Counted from the first letter of the stretch, positions 16,438 through 25,735 are shown. The stretch is DNA of 64,000 bases from Clostridia bacterium (GCA_017517815.1 JAFWYA010000021.1:1-64000); one strand, 5' to 3'. Program-made: numbers and translations. The notes: generated by a model not told the origin, from the sequence alone.

Positions 16438-17793
16438 TTACATATTTACATTCTGATCATCCTTCTGCAGGCCAACGTCCTGCAGGCTGACGGTCAGATC
16501 CTTACCGCGGTCCATGGAATGCTCGGTCTTGACCCAGTTGCTCTGCTGACGGTGCTTGAACAGACCTACCACCTGCGCCCATCCGGCGACCATGGTGTTG
16601 ACAAACATGCTCACCAGCAGTTCCGGCAGAATCTTCAGATTGACGGAAATGCGGTTGTCCATCCACTCGCCCATGTAGAACAGGAATACGAATGAGTAGA
16701 AGAACAGCAGAATGCCCGGCCAGTTCATGGTAAGCCAGCTGTCAAGCTTTGCATGCAGCGGCGGCGTTTCGATCCAGCCGAAAAACTGGAAGCTTTCCAT
16801 CATCACGCCAAACAGCAGCTGCAAAATCAGCAGCACATAGGGCGTAAGGCTGTACATATACATGAAGGTCGAAAAGAACTCCAGCGGCTTGACCGTACCT
16901 TTGAACAGCGCCTTGAACAGTCTGCCGGTATTCTTGAACGCCACAAACCAGTGGCCCTGTGCCCAGCGCGTGCGCTGGCGCAGACTGGCACGGTAGCGGG
17001 TGGGCTTTTCATCGTACACGCGCACATTGTTGTTCCACAGGATGCGGCGGCCCTCGCAGGTCGCCTCGATCTGCAGTTCAAAGTCCTCGGTCAGCGACAT
17101 GGCCGTCCATCCGCCGCGCTGGTACAGATAGGGCGCGGATACCGCAAAGCCCGTGCCGCCGATGACGCTGTTGAGCTTCATGCGGCTCTTGGCATACTGG
17201 AAAAAGCGGTTGGTGATAGTGTAGGACATGTAGTAGAACAGAGCCACCATGCCCTTTCGGTTCTTGGCGCCCAGATAGCACTGGATGATATCGGCCTTGC
17301 CGTCAGCGTCCAGATACTGGCTGTTGACCTCGCGGAACATGTCAGGATCGACCAGATTATCTGCATCGAAGAACATGATCAGGTCATACCTGTCCTGATA
17401 GCCCTCCAGCGCATTGAGCGCCTTCTGCAGCGCAATGGGCTTGCCGGTGGGGGCATCGGGGCCGTCCTTGAAAAACTCCAGCACATTCGCGCCCTTGCTG
17501 CGGGCCACCTCCGCGGTGTGATCAGTGCAGTTATCCGCAAGAATGTAAAAGTCATACATTTCGCGCGGATAATCCATATTGGACAGATTATCAATGATGT
17601 CGCCGATCACGGCCTCCTCATTATGCGCGGGCACCAGTACCAGAAAGCGCATTTGGGGATCGTGATCCTGATAGTCCTTGGTATTGCGCTTATAACCGAA
17701 AAAGCTGATCACCAGCTGCCACACAAGCATCAGCACAAGCCAGCCACTCATGACGTCCATAAGGATCTCAATGAACGCCGCAAAGATTTCCAC
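16438..17793 (-). CDS. Membrane glycosyltransferase family 2 (processive polysaccharide synthase type)
   Basis: 451 residues. One N-terminal and several C-terminal membrane helices frame a cytoplasmic GT2 domain. The D, D, D, QxxRW pattern is present: ADNCTDHTA, FFDADN, the acceptor Asp in LTEDFEL, and RQRTRWAQGHW. This is the motif set of cellulose/hyaluronan/poly-GlcNAc synthases. No partner genes (cyclic-di-GMP receptor, deacetylase) adjoin, so the polymer is unknown. It lies 44 nt downstream of the nucleoside kinase gene on the same strand. Confidence 0.85.
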   Translation of the reverse strand: MEIFAAFIEILMDVMSGWLVLMLVWQLVISFFGYKRNTKDYQDHDPQMRFLVLVPAHNEEAVIGDIIDNLSNMDYPREMYDFYILADNCTDHTAEVARSKGANVLEFFKDGPDAPTGKPIALQKALNALEGYQDRYDLIMFFDADNLVDPDMFREVNSQYLDADGKADIIQCYLGAKNRKGMVALFYYMSYTITNRFFQYAKSRMKLNSVIGGTGFAVSAPYLYQRGGWTAMSLTEDFELQIEATCEGRRILWNNNVRVYDEKPTRYRASLRQRTRWAQGHWFVAFKNTGRLFKALFKGTVKPLEFFSTFMYMYSLTPYVLLILQLLFGVMMESFQFFGWIETPPLHAKLDSWLTMNWPGILLFFYSFVFLFYMGEWMDNRISVNLKILPELLVSMFVNTMVAGWAQVVGLFKHRQQSNWVKTEHSMDRGKDLTVSLQDVGLQKDDQNVNM

Positions 17794-17837
17794 AAAAATA
17801 CACCCTTCCGCGACCGGATGTTTGCCGGTCGTCGTTT

Positions 17838-19499
17838 TTAATGGTTATCGTAAAAGGAACACTCGCCGATGAACTCGCGCAGGATGCTCAGCGGGGGAAT
17901 TTCACCCAGAATATGGCCGTCGACCGGCTGGAAGTAATTGAGCACCTTCAGCAGTCTGCGGGCAATCAAATGCTCCGGCGCACTGGAGGGAATGGCCAGC
18001 AGCAGTTCATAGGCCATGGTCTTGAGCACCGGCAGTTCATAGTGCAGCGAGGTATTGAACATCACGTCCGCCTTCTCCTGATTGGGGAAGATCCACTTTT
18101 CCTCGCCGGCGCGTACCTTGGGCCACATGTCGATGGTCTGCTGGGGCGACGTGCCGCGCATGCGCACATCGCGCACAATCCGGCGCAGCAGTCTGACGTC
18201 CGTCGTGCGGATACGGTTGTGATCATCCAGATTGATACATCCCAAAGCGCTTACATACACGCCGAACATCAGCTGTTCGGGGATCTCGCTGGTGATACGG
18301 TCGTTCATGCCGTGGATGCCCTCCACCAGAAGCGGCTCGCCGGGTCCCAGCCTGAGCGGCACGCCCTCAGGAGCGCGGCTGCCGGTTTTGAAGTCGTAGC
18401 GCGGCATCATGACGGTGCGCCCGGCCATCAGGCCTTCCAGACATTCTGTCAGGAACGGCACATCCAGCGCGTCCACATGTTCCAGATCGGGCTTGCCGTC
18501 CGCCTCCAGCGGCACGTCTGAGCGGTTGCGGTAAAAGTCGTCCAGCGAAAGCAGATGCGGCTTTTGCCCCAGCACCCGCAGATGCACGGCCAGACGGTTG
18601 GCAAACGTCGTTTTGCCGGAGGACGACGGGCCGAAGATCATCACCACGCGCGAGCCGCGCTGAACGATCTGATCCGCGATGGCTGCGATGGACTTGTCAT
18701 GCAGCGCCTCGTTGACGCGGATGAACTCGCGCAGACGGCCCTGCTGGATCATGCGGTTGACGTCCACGGCGTTCTGTGCGCCCAGAATGCCGCACCACTG
18801 CTGCGATTGCGTAAACTGGCGCAGGAATTTGGCGCGCGGCACATAGGGCGCAGGTTCGTCCTGCTTTTCAGGTGAGGGCGACAACAGCACCACGCCGGGA
18901 AAATGCGGCTTTACGCCAAAGGCGCGGATGTAGCCGGTGGACGGCAGCATCGCTCCGTAGAAATACTCGCACAGAGGGCCGATGCGATACATCGTGATGG
19001 TGTCCCGCGGGCGGTAGCGCAAAAGCTCGGCCTTATCCAGCCAGCCCTCTTTTTCAAAGTATGCGATCGCGTCAGCACGCGACCAGGTTTCACGCACAAA
19101 AGGCAGATCTTCTTCCACCAGCTGACGCATGTCCTTTTCCAGCGCCCGGGCCATGTCATGCCCCATCTCGCCCTCGGTCAGGCGGATATAGAGGCCATAG
19201 CCCACGGAATTGAGCATGCGCACCTTTTTGTCAGGATACAGGCGCTTCATGCTCAGCAGGAACAAAAAGCGCAGCGACCGTTCGTACACACGGCGGCCTT
19301 CCTCGTCCTGGTAGGTCAGAGGCGTAAGCACTGCATCCGACGAAAGCACTTCGCTCAGTTCAAGACACACGCCGCCGCGCTGCACGCATAAAACGCGCGA
19401 AGCCTCCGGCGCGGGCAGCAGCTCATTCACAACTTCACGCACAGTGACCCCTTGCGCAAAGTCTCCACGATACGGCGTAAGCGTGACAGAAATCCTCAT
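17838..19499 (-). CDS. Nucleoside (uridine-type) kinase with N-terminal TGS / ThrRS-like region
   Basis: 553 residues. The N-terminal about 60 residues look like a TGS fold. Residues about 60-200 resemble the second additional domain of threonyl-tRNA synthetase. The C-terminal half is a uridine-kinase/phosphoribulokinase fold with the P-loop FGPSSSGKTTFANRL and the substrate-side SLDDFYRNR. This fusion is a known clostridial-type protein annotated as nucleoside kinase; its physiological substrate is uncertain. The start at 19499 follows GAGGGG. It lies 14 nt after the exonuclease gene, in a long minus-strand run. Confidence 0.85.
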   Translation of the reverse strand: MRISVTLTPYRGDFAQGVTVREVVNELLPAPEASRVLCVQRGGVCLELSEVLSSDAVLTPLTYQDEEGRRVYERSLRFLFLLSMKRLYPDKKVRMLNSVGYGLYIRLTEGEMGHDMARALEKDMRQLVEEDLPFVRETWSRADAIAYFEKEGWLDKAELLRYRPRDTITMYRIGPLCEYFYGAMLPSTGYIRAFGVKPHFPGVVLLSPSPEKQDEPAPYVPRAKFLRQFTQSQQWCGILGAQNAVDVNRMIQQGRLREFIRVNEALHDKSIAAIADQIVQRGSRVVMIFGPSSSGKTTFANRLAVHLRVLGQKPHLLSLDDFYRNRSDVPLEADGKPDLEHVDALDVPFLTECLEGLMAGRTVMMPRYDFKTGSRAPEGVPLRLGPGEPLLVEGIHGMNDRITSEIPEQLMFGVYVSALGCINLDDHNRIRTTDVRLLRRIVRDVRMRGTSPQQTIDMWPKVRAGEEKWIFPNQEKADVMFNTSLHYELPVLKTMAYELLLAIPSSAPEHLIARRLLKVLNYFQPVDGHILGEIPPLSILREFIGECSFYDNH

Positions 19500-19513
19500 G
19501 GCGTTCCCCTCTA

Positions 19514-20503
19514 TCAGGCGTCCTCAAAGGGCATGTTGCTGGAAAAGGCGTCGGAAAGATCCTCCACGTCGACTTGATCGTAGTCGCCGCGTTTCTTTTT
19601 GAGCTGGTACTGCAGCTCCTTGGTGTGCACGTAGGCGCGGTTCTGACGGTTGGCAGGCAGCACGCTCAGGTGCATGCCCTTCTGCCCGTCAGGCAGCTGG
19701 GAAAAGCGCACCTTTACAAACATCACGCCGTGCTGCTTGCAGCGGCTCAGCGCCACATACTTGCCAGGGGCCTGCGGCACCAGCGCGCTTTGCAGTGTGG
19801 TGGGCTGATTGCAGGTAGGACAGGCAGGCGTAAGCAGCTTTTCACTTTCAAGCGCCTCGGTCACAGACGGCACGGTGTCGGTGATGCGGAAACGGCTGCG
19901 GCGCTCGTTATGAACCAGCTTGCGCGGCTGCTCCTCGTACTTGAACACGTCCAGCGGAGCAGGCATCTTCTGGAACACACGCGCGGTATAGTAGGCGTCG
20001 TGCATGGCGTTATGGAACTCGCGGTCTTCCTCGACCTCAACCTCCAGCGCCTCCATGGCGGTCTTCAGCGCAGTCTGGCCGCTCTTGCCCACCACGGCGG
20101 CGTACAGCCGCTGAATGTCATACATTTTGGGCAGTTCGCGTTCCACGCGGAAGAAATCCACATTCTGCTGCAAAACGCTCACGTCGTCGCAGCCCCAGGT
20201 GAGAAAGGCACAGTTTTCTCCGCACCAGTCCAAAAACTGATTGCAGCCCTCCACAAAGTCGGGCGCGTCGCACAGCACTTCCTGCGTAAGGCCGGTCATG
20301 CGCTTGACGCGGGGATGGATGGTGAGGTAATGCGTGGGATGGACGGGAATGGAAATGGTGTCCACGATATTGAGCTGCTCATCCAGCTTGGCGGCGCCGA
20401 ACTGAATGACCTCAAACAGCAGCCTGTCGCCCACCTTACGGTAGGCAGAGCTCTGATAGCTGACCGGCTGGTTCCATTCCAGGTCCAGAACAATATACTG
20501 CAT
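19514..20503 (-). CDS. DEDDh 3'-5' exonuclease (KapD-like)
   Basis: 329 residues. The RNase T/DnaQ-type exonuclease domain occupies about the first 190 residues. The four acidic motifs are visible: DLEWN at the N-terminus, WGCDD in the middle, and the HNAMHDAYYTARVF segment with the catalytic His and last Asp. The C-terminal about 100 residues contain a CPTCNQ zinc-knuckle-like pair and are not assigned. The ATG at 20503 is preferred (GGAG 8 nt upstream). Nucleic-acid target unknown. Confidence 0.85.
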   Translation of the reverse strand: MQYIVLDLEWNQPVSYQSSAYRKVGDRLLFEVIQFGAAKLDEQLNIVDTISIPVHPTHYLTIHPRVKRMTGLTQEVLCDAPDFVEGCNQFLDWCGENCAFLTWGCDDVSVLQQNVDFFRVERELPKMYDIQRLYAAVVGKSGQTALKTAMEALEVEVEEDREFHNAMHDAYYTARVFQKMPAPLDVFKYEEQPRKLVHNERRSRFRITDTVPSVTEALESEKLLTPACPTCNQPTTLQSALVPQAPGKYVALSRCKQHGVMFVKVRFSQLPDGQKGMHLSVLPANRQNRAYVHTKELQYQLKKKRGDYDQVDVEDLSDAFSSNMPFEDA

Positions 20504-20526
20504 AGGCAAAACTCCAAACTACATCA

Positions 20527-21759
20527 TCAGGCCTGCGCGGCCGCTCGGCCAGCCAGGAAGCCTGTGGAAAAAGCAATGTGCAGGTTAAAGCCGCCGGTGA
20601 GCGCATCCACATCCAGCAGCTCGCCAGCCACATACAGCCCCTTTACCAGACGGCTTTCCATGGTGGAAGGATCGATCTCCTTCACGCTCACGCCGCCACG
20701 GGTAACGATGGCTTCGTTCAGGCTGCGCGTGCCGCTTATGGGAATGACCAGCGCCTGCGTGGTCTGCACAAGCCGTGCGCGTTCCTCACGCGTAAGGGAA
20801 CCAGCGGGCTTTGTACCGTCCAGCTGGCACAGGGCGATCATCGTTTCAGCCAGACGGGACGGGTACAGCCCGCACAGCAGGTTGGACAGCTGCTTTTTGG
20901 GCGCTTCGGCCACGTCGCGCAGAATGCGCGCATCCAGCTGATCTGCCTTGAGCCCCGGCTTGAGGTCAAGGGTCATGGTTACGTCCTCGGGCGCAAGCTC
21001 GGTCATGTAGGCCGACGCGCTCAGCACCAGCGGACCGCTCACGCCGAAATGCGTAAACAGCATTTCACCCAGTTCGGTATACAGCTTCTTTTTGCCGCGC
21101 GTCAGGGTCAGGCGCACGTTTTTGAGGGACAGGCCCTGCAGCTCCTGCACCCAGCGCTCATCGCTGGTAAGTCCCACAAGCGATGGCAGGGCCGGAAAGG
21201 TGGTATGGCCCTGCTGTTCATGCCACTTCCAGCCGTCGCCGGTAGAGCCGGTGGACACATAGCTCTGCCCACCCGTGCACACGATGACGGCATCAGCGCT
21301 GAGGTGCTGACCGTTTTCCAGCGTAACGCCGGTGACAGCCGCCTCCTTCACGTCCAGCGACTGCACGCGGGCGTTGAGGCGCACGTTCACATTCAGCCTG
21401 CGAAGCTCACGCTCAAAGGCGCGGGTCACGTCGCTGGCCTTCTGGCTTTCGGGGAATACGCGGTCGCCGCGTTCCACCACGATGGGACAGCCGTGATTTT
21501 CCAGCCATTCCATCAGGGCCGACGGCGGCAGCACATTGAGCGCGCTGTAGAGAAAGCGGGGATTTTTCACCACGCTTTTCATAAAGGCGTCGGGTTCACA
21601 GGCATTGGTGGCGTTGCAGCGGCCCTTGCCGGTGATATAGATCTTTTTGCCCAGCTTTTCATTGCGCTCCAGCAGCGTCACATGCGCGCCTGCGCCGGCC
21701 GCAGTCACAGCGGCCATCAGTCCCGCGGCGCCTCCGCCTATAATGATGATTTCACTCAT
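20527..21759 (-). CDS. FAD-dependent oxidoreductase, BaiN/HI0933 family
   Basis: 410 residues. The N-terminal dinucleotide-binding motif IIIGGGAAGLMAAVTAAGAG is followed by LLERNEKLGKKIYITGKGRCN, which defines the HI0933/YhiN/BaiN flavoprotein family. The C-terminal GGVSVKEIDPSTMES and GGFNLHIAFSTG complete the FAD site. Characterised relatives act on bile-acid intermediates, but most members have no assigned substrate, so none is claimed here. The start overlaps the end of the RpiR regulator gene by 8 nt, indicating translational coupling. Confidence 0.88.
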   Translation of the reverse strand: MSEIIIIGGGAAGLMAAVTAAGAGAHVTLLERNEKLGKKIYITGKGRCNATNACEPDAFMKSVVKNPRFLYSALNVLPPSALMEWLENHGCPIVVERGDRVFPESQKASDVTRAFERELRRLNVNVRLNARVQSLDVKEAAVTGVTLENGQHLSADAVIVCTGGQSYVSTGSTGDGWKWHEQQGHTTFPALPSLVGLTSDERWVQELQGLSLKNVRLTLTRGKKKLYTELGEMLFTHFGVSGPLVLSASAYMTELAPEDVTMTLDLKPGLKADQLDARILRDVAEAPKKQLSNLLCGLYPSRLAETMIALCQLDGTKPAGSLTREERARLVQTTQALVIPISGTRSLNEAIVTRGGVSVKEIDPSTMESRLVKGLYVAGELLDVDALTGGFNLHIAFSTGFLAGRAAAQA

Positions 21760-22615
21760 TTTCCTTATTGATATAGACGCTGTTCGCGTTCCATATTCCC
21801 TCCAGGCGTTTGAAATGGGCGGCGAGCTCCTCGCGGCGATGCAGGCCCACGCTCAGCACCAGGGCGTTGATCACGCTCAGCGGTGCTGCAAGGCTGTCGA
21901 CAAAGCTGGCCATGTCCGTGCAGGCGCACAGGCAAAGATCCGCCGCATCATGCAGGGGCGACATTTCGCCGTCGGTCAGGCCGATGACCTGCGCGCCATT
22001 CTGCCGCGCAAAGCGCATGCATTCCAGCGTGCGCGAGGAATAGCGCGGATAGCTGATGCCCACCAGCACATCCTTTTCGCTGATGCGGGCGATCTCTTCA
22101 AAAACGTCGCCGGTGGTGTTGACAAGCACCACTTCGTCCATAATCTGATGCAGGTAGTGATACATAAACTGCGCCAGCGGAGCGGCTGAACGCAGGCCCA
22201 TCACATAAACGCGCCGCGCCGTCAGCAGGCTGTTGACCACTTCGTCAAACTCCTGCTGGGAAATGGCTTCGATGGTTTTGCGGATGTTCTGCTCGTCATT
22301 GCGCAGCACGGTGGCCAGCACGTCGTGCTGTTCCATGCCTGCAGCAATGGCAAAGCGCTGCTCGCTGGTCAGCCGCTGGCGCACAAGGCTGGAAAGCGCC
22401 TCGCGCAGTTCCGGAAAGCCCTCATAACCCATGGCGGATGCAAAGCGCACAACGGTGCTTTCGCTCACGCCGCATTCAGCACCCAGTGCAGCAGCGGTCA
22501 TGAACACCGCTTTTTCATAATGCTGGGCAATATATTCAGCAATTCGCTTGTGACCCTTGCTCAGCGCTTTTCCGCGCAGATTCAGCCGCTGAATAATCTC
22601 CTTGGTGTCCCGCAC
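21752..22615 (-). CDS. MurR/RpiR family transcriptional regulator
   Basis: 287 residues. The N-terminal RpiR-type helix-turn-helix (about 10-90, with CGVSESTVVRFASAMGYEGFPELR) is followed by a SIS phosphosugar-binding domain (about 125-270, with RVYVMGLRSAAPLAQF and DVLVGISYPRYSSRT). Such proteins sense sugar phosphates or amino-sugar phosphates. It overlaps the downstream flavoprotein gene by 8 nt and lies 24 nt after surE; neither neighbour is an obvious sugar-catabolic target, so its regulon is unclear. Confidence 0.9.
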   Translation of the reverse strand: MRDTKEIIQRLNLRGKALSKGHKRIAEYIAQHYEKAVFMTAAALGAECGVSESTVVRFASAMGYEGFPELREALSSLVRQRLTSEQRFAIAAGMEQHDVLATVLRNDEQNIRKTIEAISQQEFDEVVNSLLTARRVYVMGLRSAAPLAQFMYHYLHQIMDEVVLVNTTGDVFEEIARISEKDVLVGISYPRYSSRTLECMRFARQNGAQVIGLTDGEMSPLHDAADLCLCACTDMASFVDSLAAPLSVINALVLSVGLHRREELAAHFKRLEGIWNANSVYINKENE

Positions 22616-22639
22616 GGCAAAACGCCTCCTTTTGTGCTT

Positions 22640-23398
22640 TCAGCGAATGTCCAGTTCTTTCCAAAGCGCTTCCGGCTGGCTGACGGGGTGTCCCATCAGG
22701 GTCAGCGTGATATGGCCGCGCTCAAGATAATCGTTATCCGAGTCAGGCGTAAACGGCTCCATGGGAGAACCGCCTTCCAGCCAGAAATAGGTGCCTGCGC
22801 GCGGAGATTCGCGGCGCAGATAGCTGTCGGTAAAGCAGGCCGTATCCAGTGGCGCATACACCGCGGACTTCACGTCCGCAGGCGTTGCCAGCGGGCCGTT
22901 GATGTTGAGGATGGTGCCGGTAGGCACTTCCCTGTGCGCATACTGTTCAGCCATGCGGATGGTGAAATCCGCCAGATGGTCCAGCATCTCAGGCGTAGCC
23001 TTGTGATGGATGGACGACGCGATGGCCGGCAGATGATGGAATGCGCCCTCCATGGCTGCACCCACAGTGCCGCTGTAATGCACAGCGACGCCCGCGTTGT
23101 AGCCATCGTTAATGCCGGAGATCACCACGTCCACCGGGCGATCCACCAGCTGGTTGAGCCCCACGCGCACGCAGTCGGCCGGAGAACCGGCGATCGCCCA
23201 CGCTTTGCAGCCGGGCTGTTCGAGCGGATATTCGCTTGCAAAAATCGGGTCGGTCAGCGTAAAGCGATGGCTGGCAGCGCTCTGCTGATATTTGGGCGCG
23301 CACATCGTTACCTCATGCCCGCGCCTGACAGCAGCGTGCAGAAGCGCCATGATGCCCTTGGCGCCGATGCCGTCGTCGTTTACCAGAAAAATATGCAT
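22640..23398 (-). CDS. surE: 5'/3'-nucleotidase SurE
   Basis: 252 residues, full length for SurE. It is a metal-dependent nucleoside-monophosphate phosphatase. The metal site VNDDGIGAKG (N7, D8, D9) and the second signature VVISGINDGYN are intact, as is the SAASHRFTLTDP segment near the active site. It sits between the holin-like membrane gene and the RpiR regulator on the minus strand. Confidence 0.92.
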   Translation of the reverse strand: MHIFLVNDDGIGAKGIMALLHAAVRRGHEVTMCAPKYQQSAASHRFTLTDPIFASEYPLEQPGCKAWAIAGSPADCVRVGLNQLVDRPVDVVISGINDGYNAGVAVHYSGTVGAAMEGAFHHLPAIASSIHHKATPEMLDHLADFTIRMAEQYAHREVPTGTILNINGPLATPADVKSAVYAPLDTACFTDSYLRRESPRAGTYFWLEGGSPMEPFTPDSDNDYLERGHITLTLMGHPVSQPEALWKELDIR

Positions 23399-23419
23399 GG
23401 CGGCAAACCTCGTTCCTGT

Positions 23420-23773
23420 TTATCTTCTTGTATCGCCGGTGATCATGTCCACAACCGTGCGCGCCGCGTTCAGCGCCACAGCGGCTGCCAGCGCCCACCA
23501 GAAGCTTTCAAACCGCACGCTGTTTTCCACAAAACCCACAGCCGTCCATACCAGCCATGCGTCCACAGCCACGTACAAAAGCCCCAGTGTGCAAAAATTG
23601 ACCACCGACAGGATCAGCCGCACCAGCGGACGAAGGATGGTGAAAATCACCGCCAGGATCGCGCCGACAATCAGCGCGTTGTGCAGATCGACCACCTGCA
23701 CGCCGTCCATAAACTCAGCGCACACAGGCAGCGCAGCCACGGTAATCACAAAGCGCAGAAGCGCAGCAAACAT
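23420..23773 (-). CDS. Small membrane protein of the phage-holin IV superfamily
   Basis: 117 residues with three to four hydrophobic helices (including ALIVGAILAVIFTILRPLVR). The pattern ILRPLVRLILSVVNFCTLGLL matches the PF04020-type 'phage holin family' membrane proteins common in Firmicute chromosomes, which are not necessarily holins. It is the first gene of the minus-strand run toward surE. A strong extended -10 (TGTTATAAT, box at 23807-23812) lies just upstream. Confidence 0.75.
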   Translation of the reverse strand: MFAALLRFVITVAALPVCAEFMDGVQVVDLHNALIVGAILAVIFTILRPLVRLILSVVNFCTLGLLYVAVDAWLVWTAVGFVENSVRFESFWWALAAAVALNAARTVVDMITGDTRR

Positions 23774-23806
23774 CCCTCATCCCACCTCCCGTGCAGACTT
23801 CATTCC

Positions 23807-23859
23807 ATTATAACACATTTTCACAGTTTGTGCATTCCCAATCTGTGAAACGGGAATGC
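23807..23859. promoter_or_regulatory. Divergent regulatory region with nested inverted repeats
   Basis: A minus-strand extended -10, TGTTATAAT (box 23812-23807), serves the holin-like gene. Two nested inverted repeats lie beside it: TCACAG/CTGTGA (23821-23826, 23843-23848) and GCATTCCC/GGGAATGC (23832-23839, 23852-23859). They resemble operator half-sites; the ribbon-helix-helix-like gene at 23929 is an obvious candidate binder (inference). Confidence 0.5.
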
Positions 23860-23928
23860 TAGGTACGCCGCACCATCATCCCTCTGCCGCATACGCTGAA
23901 AGGGAGAAGCGCAAAGGGAGGAACGTGC

Positions 23929-24186
23929 ATGAAGAGCCAGTTTTTCACCGATACGCAGGGGCTGGACACTGCGCCTGACCTGTCCGGCAAGGTGCACGTA
24001 TGCCTTTTGATGGACAGGACTGCCTGCGAAAGGCTGTTTCAGCAGGCCAGCCGCCTTGGACTTACCACAGGCGAATACATGAATCAGCTGGTGCTTTCCG
24101 CACCCTTCAGCGCCTGCGGTACCAAAGCGCCGCAGAAGCCATGTAACCCATGGCCGTGCTTTCCACCAGCACCACCTGACCATTAA
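23929..24186 (+). CDS. Small ribbon-helix-helix-like protein
   Basis: 85 residues. The stretch VHVCLLMDRTACERLFQQAS followed by GLTTGEYMNQLVLSA has the strand-helix-helix rhythm of Arc/MetJ-type DNA-binding proteins. The ribosome-binding site is excellent (AGGGAGGA, 7 nt spacing). The tail after residue 62 is Pro/Cys-rich and lies antisense to the last 80 bp of the convergent membrane-protein gene, so the annotated C-terminus may not be constrained. Function unknown; it may regulate the adjoining divergent promoter. Confidence 0.5.
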   Translation: MKSQFFTDTQGLDTAPDLSGKVHVCLLMDRTACERLFQQASRLGLTTGEYMNQLVLSAPFSACGTKAPQKPCNPWPCFPPAPPDH

Positions 24187-24490
24187 AGGCCATGATGTTG
24201 GCCAGCACCGGCAGATGCAGCACGCCTTCGGTCTCCAGATACTGATACATCACCGCCGCAAACAAAAGCCCTGCGCCCAGCCACAGCCAGCCAGTCAGGC
24301 CGTTGGTGTGGGCGCGTACGCCTGCAATGGGCAGAACAAGCGCAAGCGCAGCGCCCAGCAGCACGCCCTTGATAACAAATGCCCAGAACGCGCCTGAGCC
24401 CATCAGCCCGTCGATCCAGCGAAACACCGTGCAAACCAGCGCGCACAGCATCAGCGGGCACAGTGCTGCGACCATTTTTCTCAGCAGCAT
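24107..24490 (-). CDS. Small four-helix membrane protein at the end of the trmD operon
   Basis: 127 residues with four predicted membrane helices (starting MVAALCPLMLCALVCTVF and ending near STAMGYMASAALWY). No known family is recognised. It starts at 24490 inside the 3' end of trmD (10-nt overlap) behind AGGAGG within the trmD codons, so the two are translationally coupled. It occupies the place where rplS often follows trmD. Its 3' end overlaps the convergent ribbon-helix-helix-like gene by 80 bp. Confidence 0.65.
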   Translation of the reverse strand: MLLRKMVAALCPLMLCALVCTVFRWIDGLMGSGAFWAFVIKGVLLGAALALVLPIAGVRAHTNGLTGWLWLGAGLLFAAVMYQYLETEGVLHLPVLANIMAFNGQVVLVESTAMGYMASAALWYRRR

Positions 24491-25221
24491 CGGTTTTCCT
24501 CCTGCTGTTCGAGCGCCCACTTGCGCTCCTTGTCGGTCATTTCAGCCGTTTCAAACAGATCGGGGCGGCAGCGCAGCGTGGTCAGCAGCGACTGTTCGCG
24601 CCTCCACTTGCGAATTTTGGCATGGTCGCCGTTGAGCAGCACCTCCGGCACGTCCATTCCTTCAAAAGTGCGCGGACGGGTGTACTGCGGATACTCCAGC
24701 AAACCATCGCTGAAGCTTTCTTCGCCCGTGCTGTCATCGCTGCCAAGCACGCCGGGCACATAGCGTGCGACTGCATCAGCCAGCGCCATGGCAGCCAGCT
24801 CGCCGCCGGTCAGCACAAAATCGCCCAGGGAGATCTCTTCATCCACCACCAGGTCGATGGCGCGCTGATCCACGCCCTCATAGTGTCCGCACAGCAAAAT
24901 CAGCCCGTCGTTCTTCGCAAGTTCCTCCACCTTTTGCTGGTTGAGGGGCTTGCCGCGCGGGCTCAGGTAGATGCATGGGCCGGCGTAGCCCCTGGCGCGC
25001 ACGTCGCGCACACAGTCGACGATGGGCTGCGCCATCATCACCATGCCCGCGCCTCCGCCGAAGGGATAGTCGTCGGTATTCTTGTGTTTTTTTTCGCTGT
25101 AGGGACGAATGTCCACCGGCTGAATGTCGATCAGCTTTTCTTCCCTCGCGCGTCCGATGATGCTGGTGGAAAGGAAGCTGTCGAACATTTCCGGAAACAG
25201 ACTAAGAATGGCGATCTTCAT
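24481..25221 (-). CDS. trmD: tRNA (guanine-N1-)-methyltransferase TrmD
   Basis: 246 residues. It methylates G37 of tRNAs with a purine-rich anticodon neighbour, using SAM in the deep trefoil knot. Key segments are intact: MKIAILSLFPEMFD, the DDYPFGGGAGMVM loop, IYLSPRGKPLNQQ, LLCGHYEGVDQR and SLGDFVLTGGELAAM. The start at 25221 lies inside the 3' end of rimM (20-nt overlap), preceded by GAGG. Confidence 0.95.
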   Translation of the reverse strand: MKIAILSLFPEMFDSFLSTSIIGRAREEKLIDIQPVDIRPYSEKKHKNTDDYPFGGGAGMVMMAQPIVDCVRDVRARGYAGPCIYLSPRGKPLNQQKVEELAKNDGLILLCGHYEGVDQRAIDLVVDEEISLGDFVLTGGELAAMALADAVARYVPGVLGSDDSTGEESFSDGLLEYPQYTRPRTFEGMDVPEVLLNGDHAKIRKWRREQSLLTTLRCRPDLFETAEMTDKERKWALEQQEENRCC

Positions 25222-25735
25222 ACAGCGCGACCTCTTCGAGCTTGTTTTCATCCAGCACGATGCGGCCTTCGTCGGCGTCCATCGTGAGGATGACGGTCTT
25301 GAGCGCGGGCATCATCATGGTGCCCGTTTTGGTTTTAAACACAAAAACGTCCACACCGCCGGGGGTGAGCACATCCGTCAGGGTGCCCAGCTCGGTACCC
25401 TTGGTATCATAGGCTTTTGCGCCCAGAATATCGGCGATGAACACCTCGTCCTCGGTCAGCTCCACGGCGTTTTCGCGGTCCACCCACAGCTGGGTTCCGC
25501 GCAGCTTTTCAGCCTCGTTGCGGTCTTCAACCCCTTCGAGCTTGAGGAACACATCGCCCTGCTGCACGCGTGCGCTTTCCACGCCCACGGGCTGATACTC
25601 ATTGCCGCGCTTGATAAACACCGTTTCCAGATCTTCAAAGCGGTAGGGATCGTCGGTGTAGTGCTTCACCTTGACCTCGCCGCGGATGCCCTGCGGACGA
25701 ACGATCTCGCCCAGCAGCAGATATGCCTGTTTCAT
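25202..25735 (-). CDS. rimM: 16S rRNA processing protein RimM
   Basis: 177 residues. It is a 30S maturation factor that binds ribosomal protein S19. The N-terminal beta domain starts LLLGEIVRPQGIRGEVKVKH, and the PRC-barrel-like C-terminal half includes VFIADILGAKAYD. The ATG at 25735 after GAAAGG is chosen; a longer frame upstream would read 66 nt of the khpA-rimM spacer. It is in the conserved order khpA-rimM-trmD. Confidence 0.93.
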   Translation of the reverse strand: MKQAYLLLGEIVRPQGIRGEVKVKHYTDDPYRFEDLETVFIKRGNEYQPVGVESARVQQGDVFLKLEGVEDRNEAEKLRGTQLWVDRENAVELTEDEVFIADILGAKAYDTKGTELGTLTDVLTPGGVDVFVFKTKTGTMMMPALKTVILTMDADEGRIVLDENKLEEVALYEDRHS

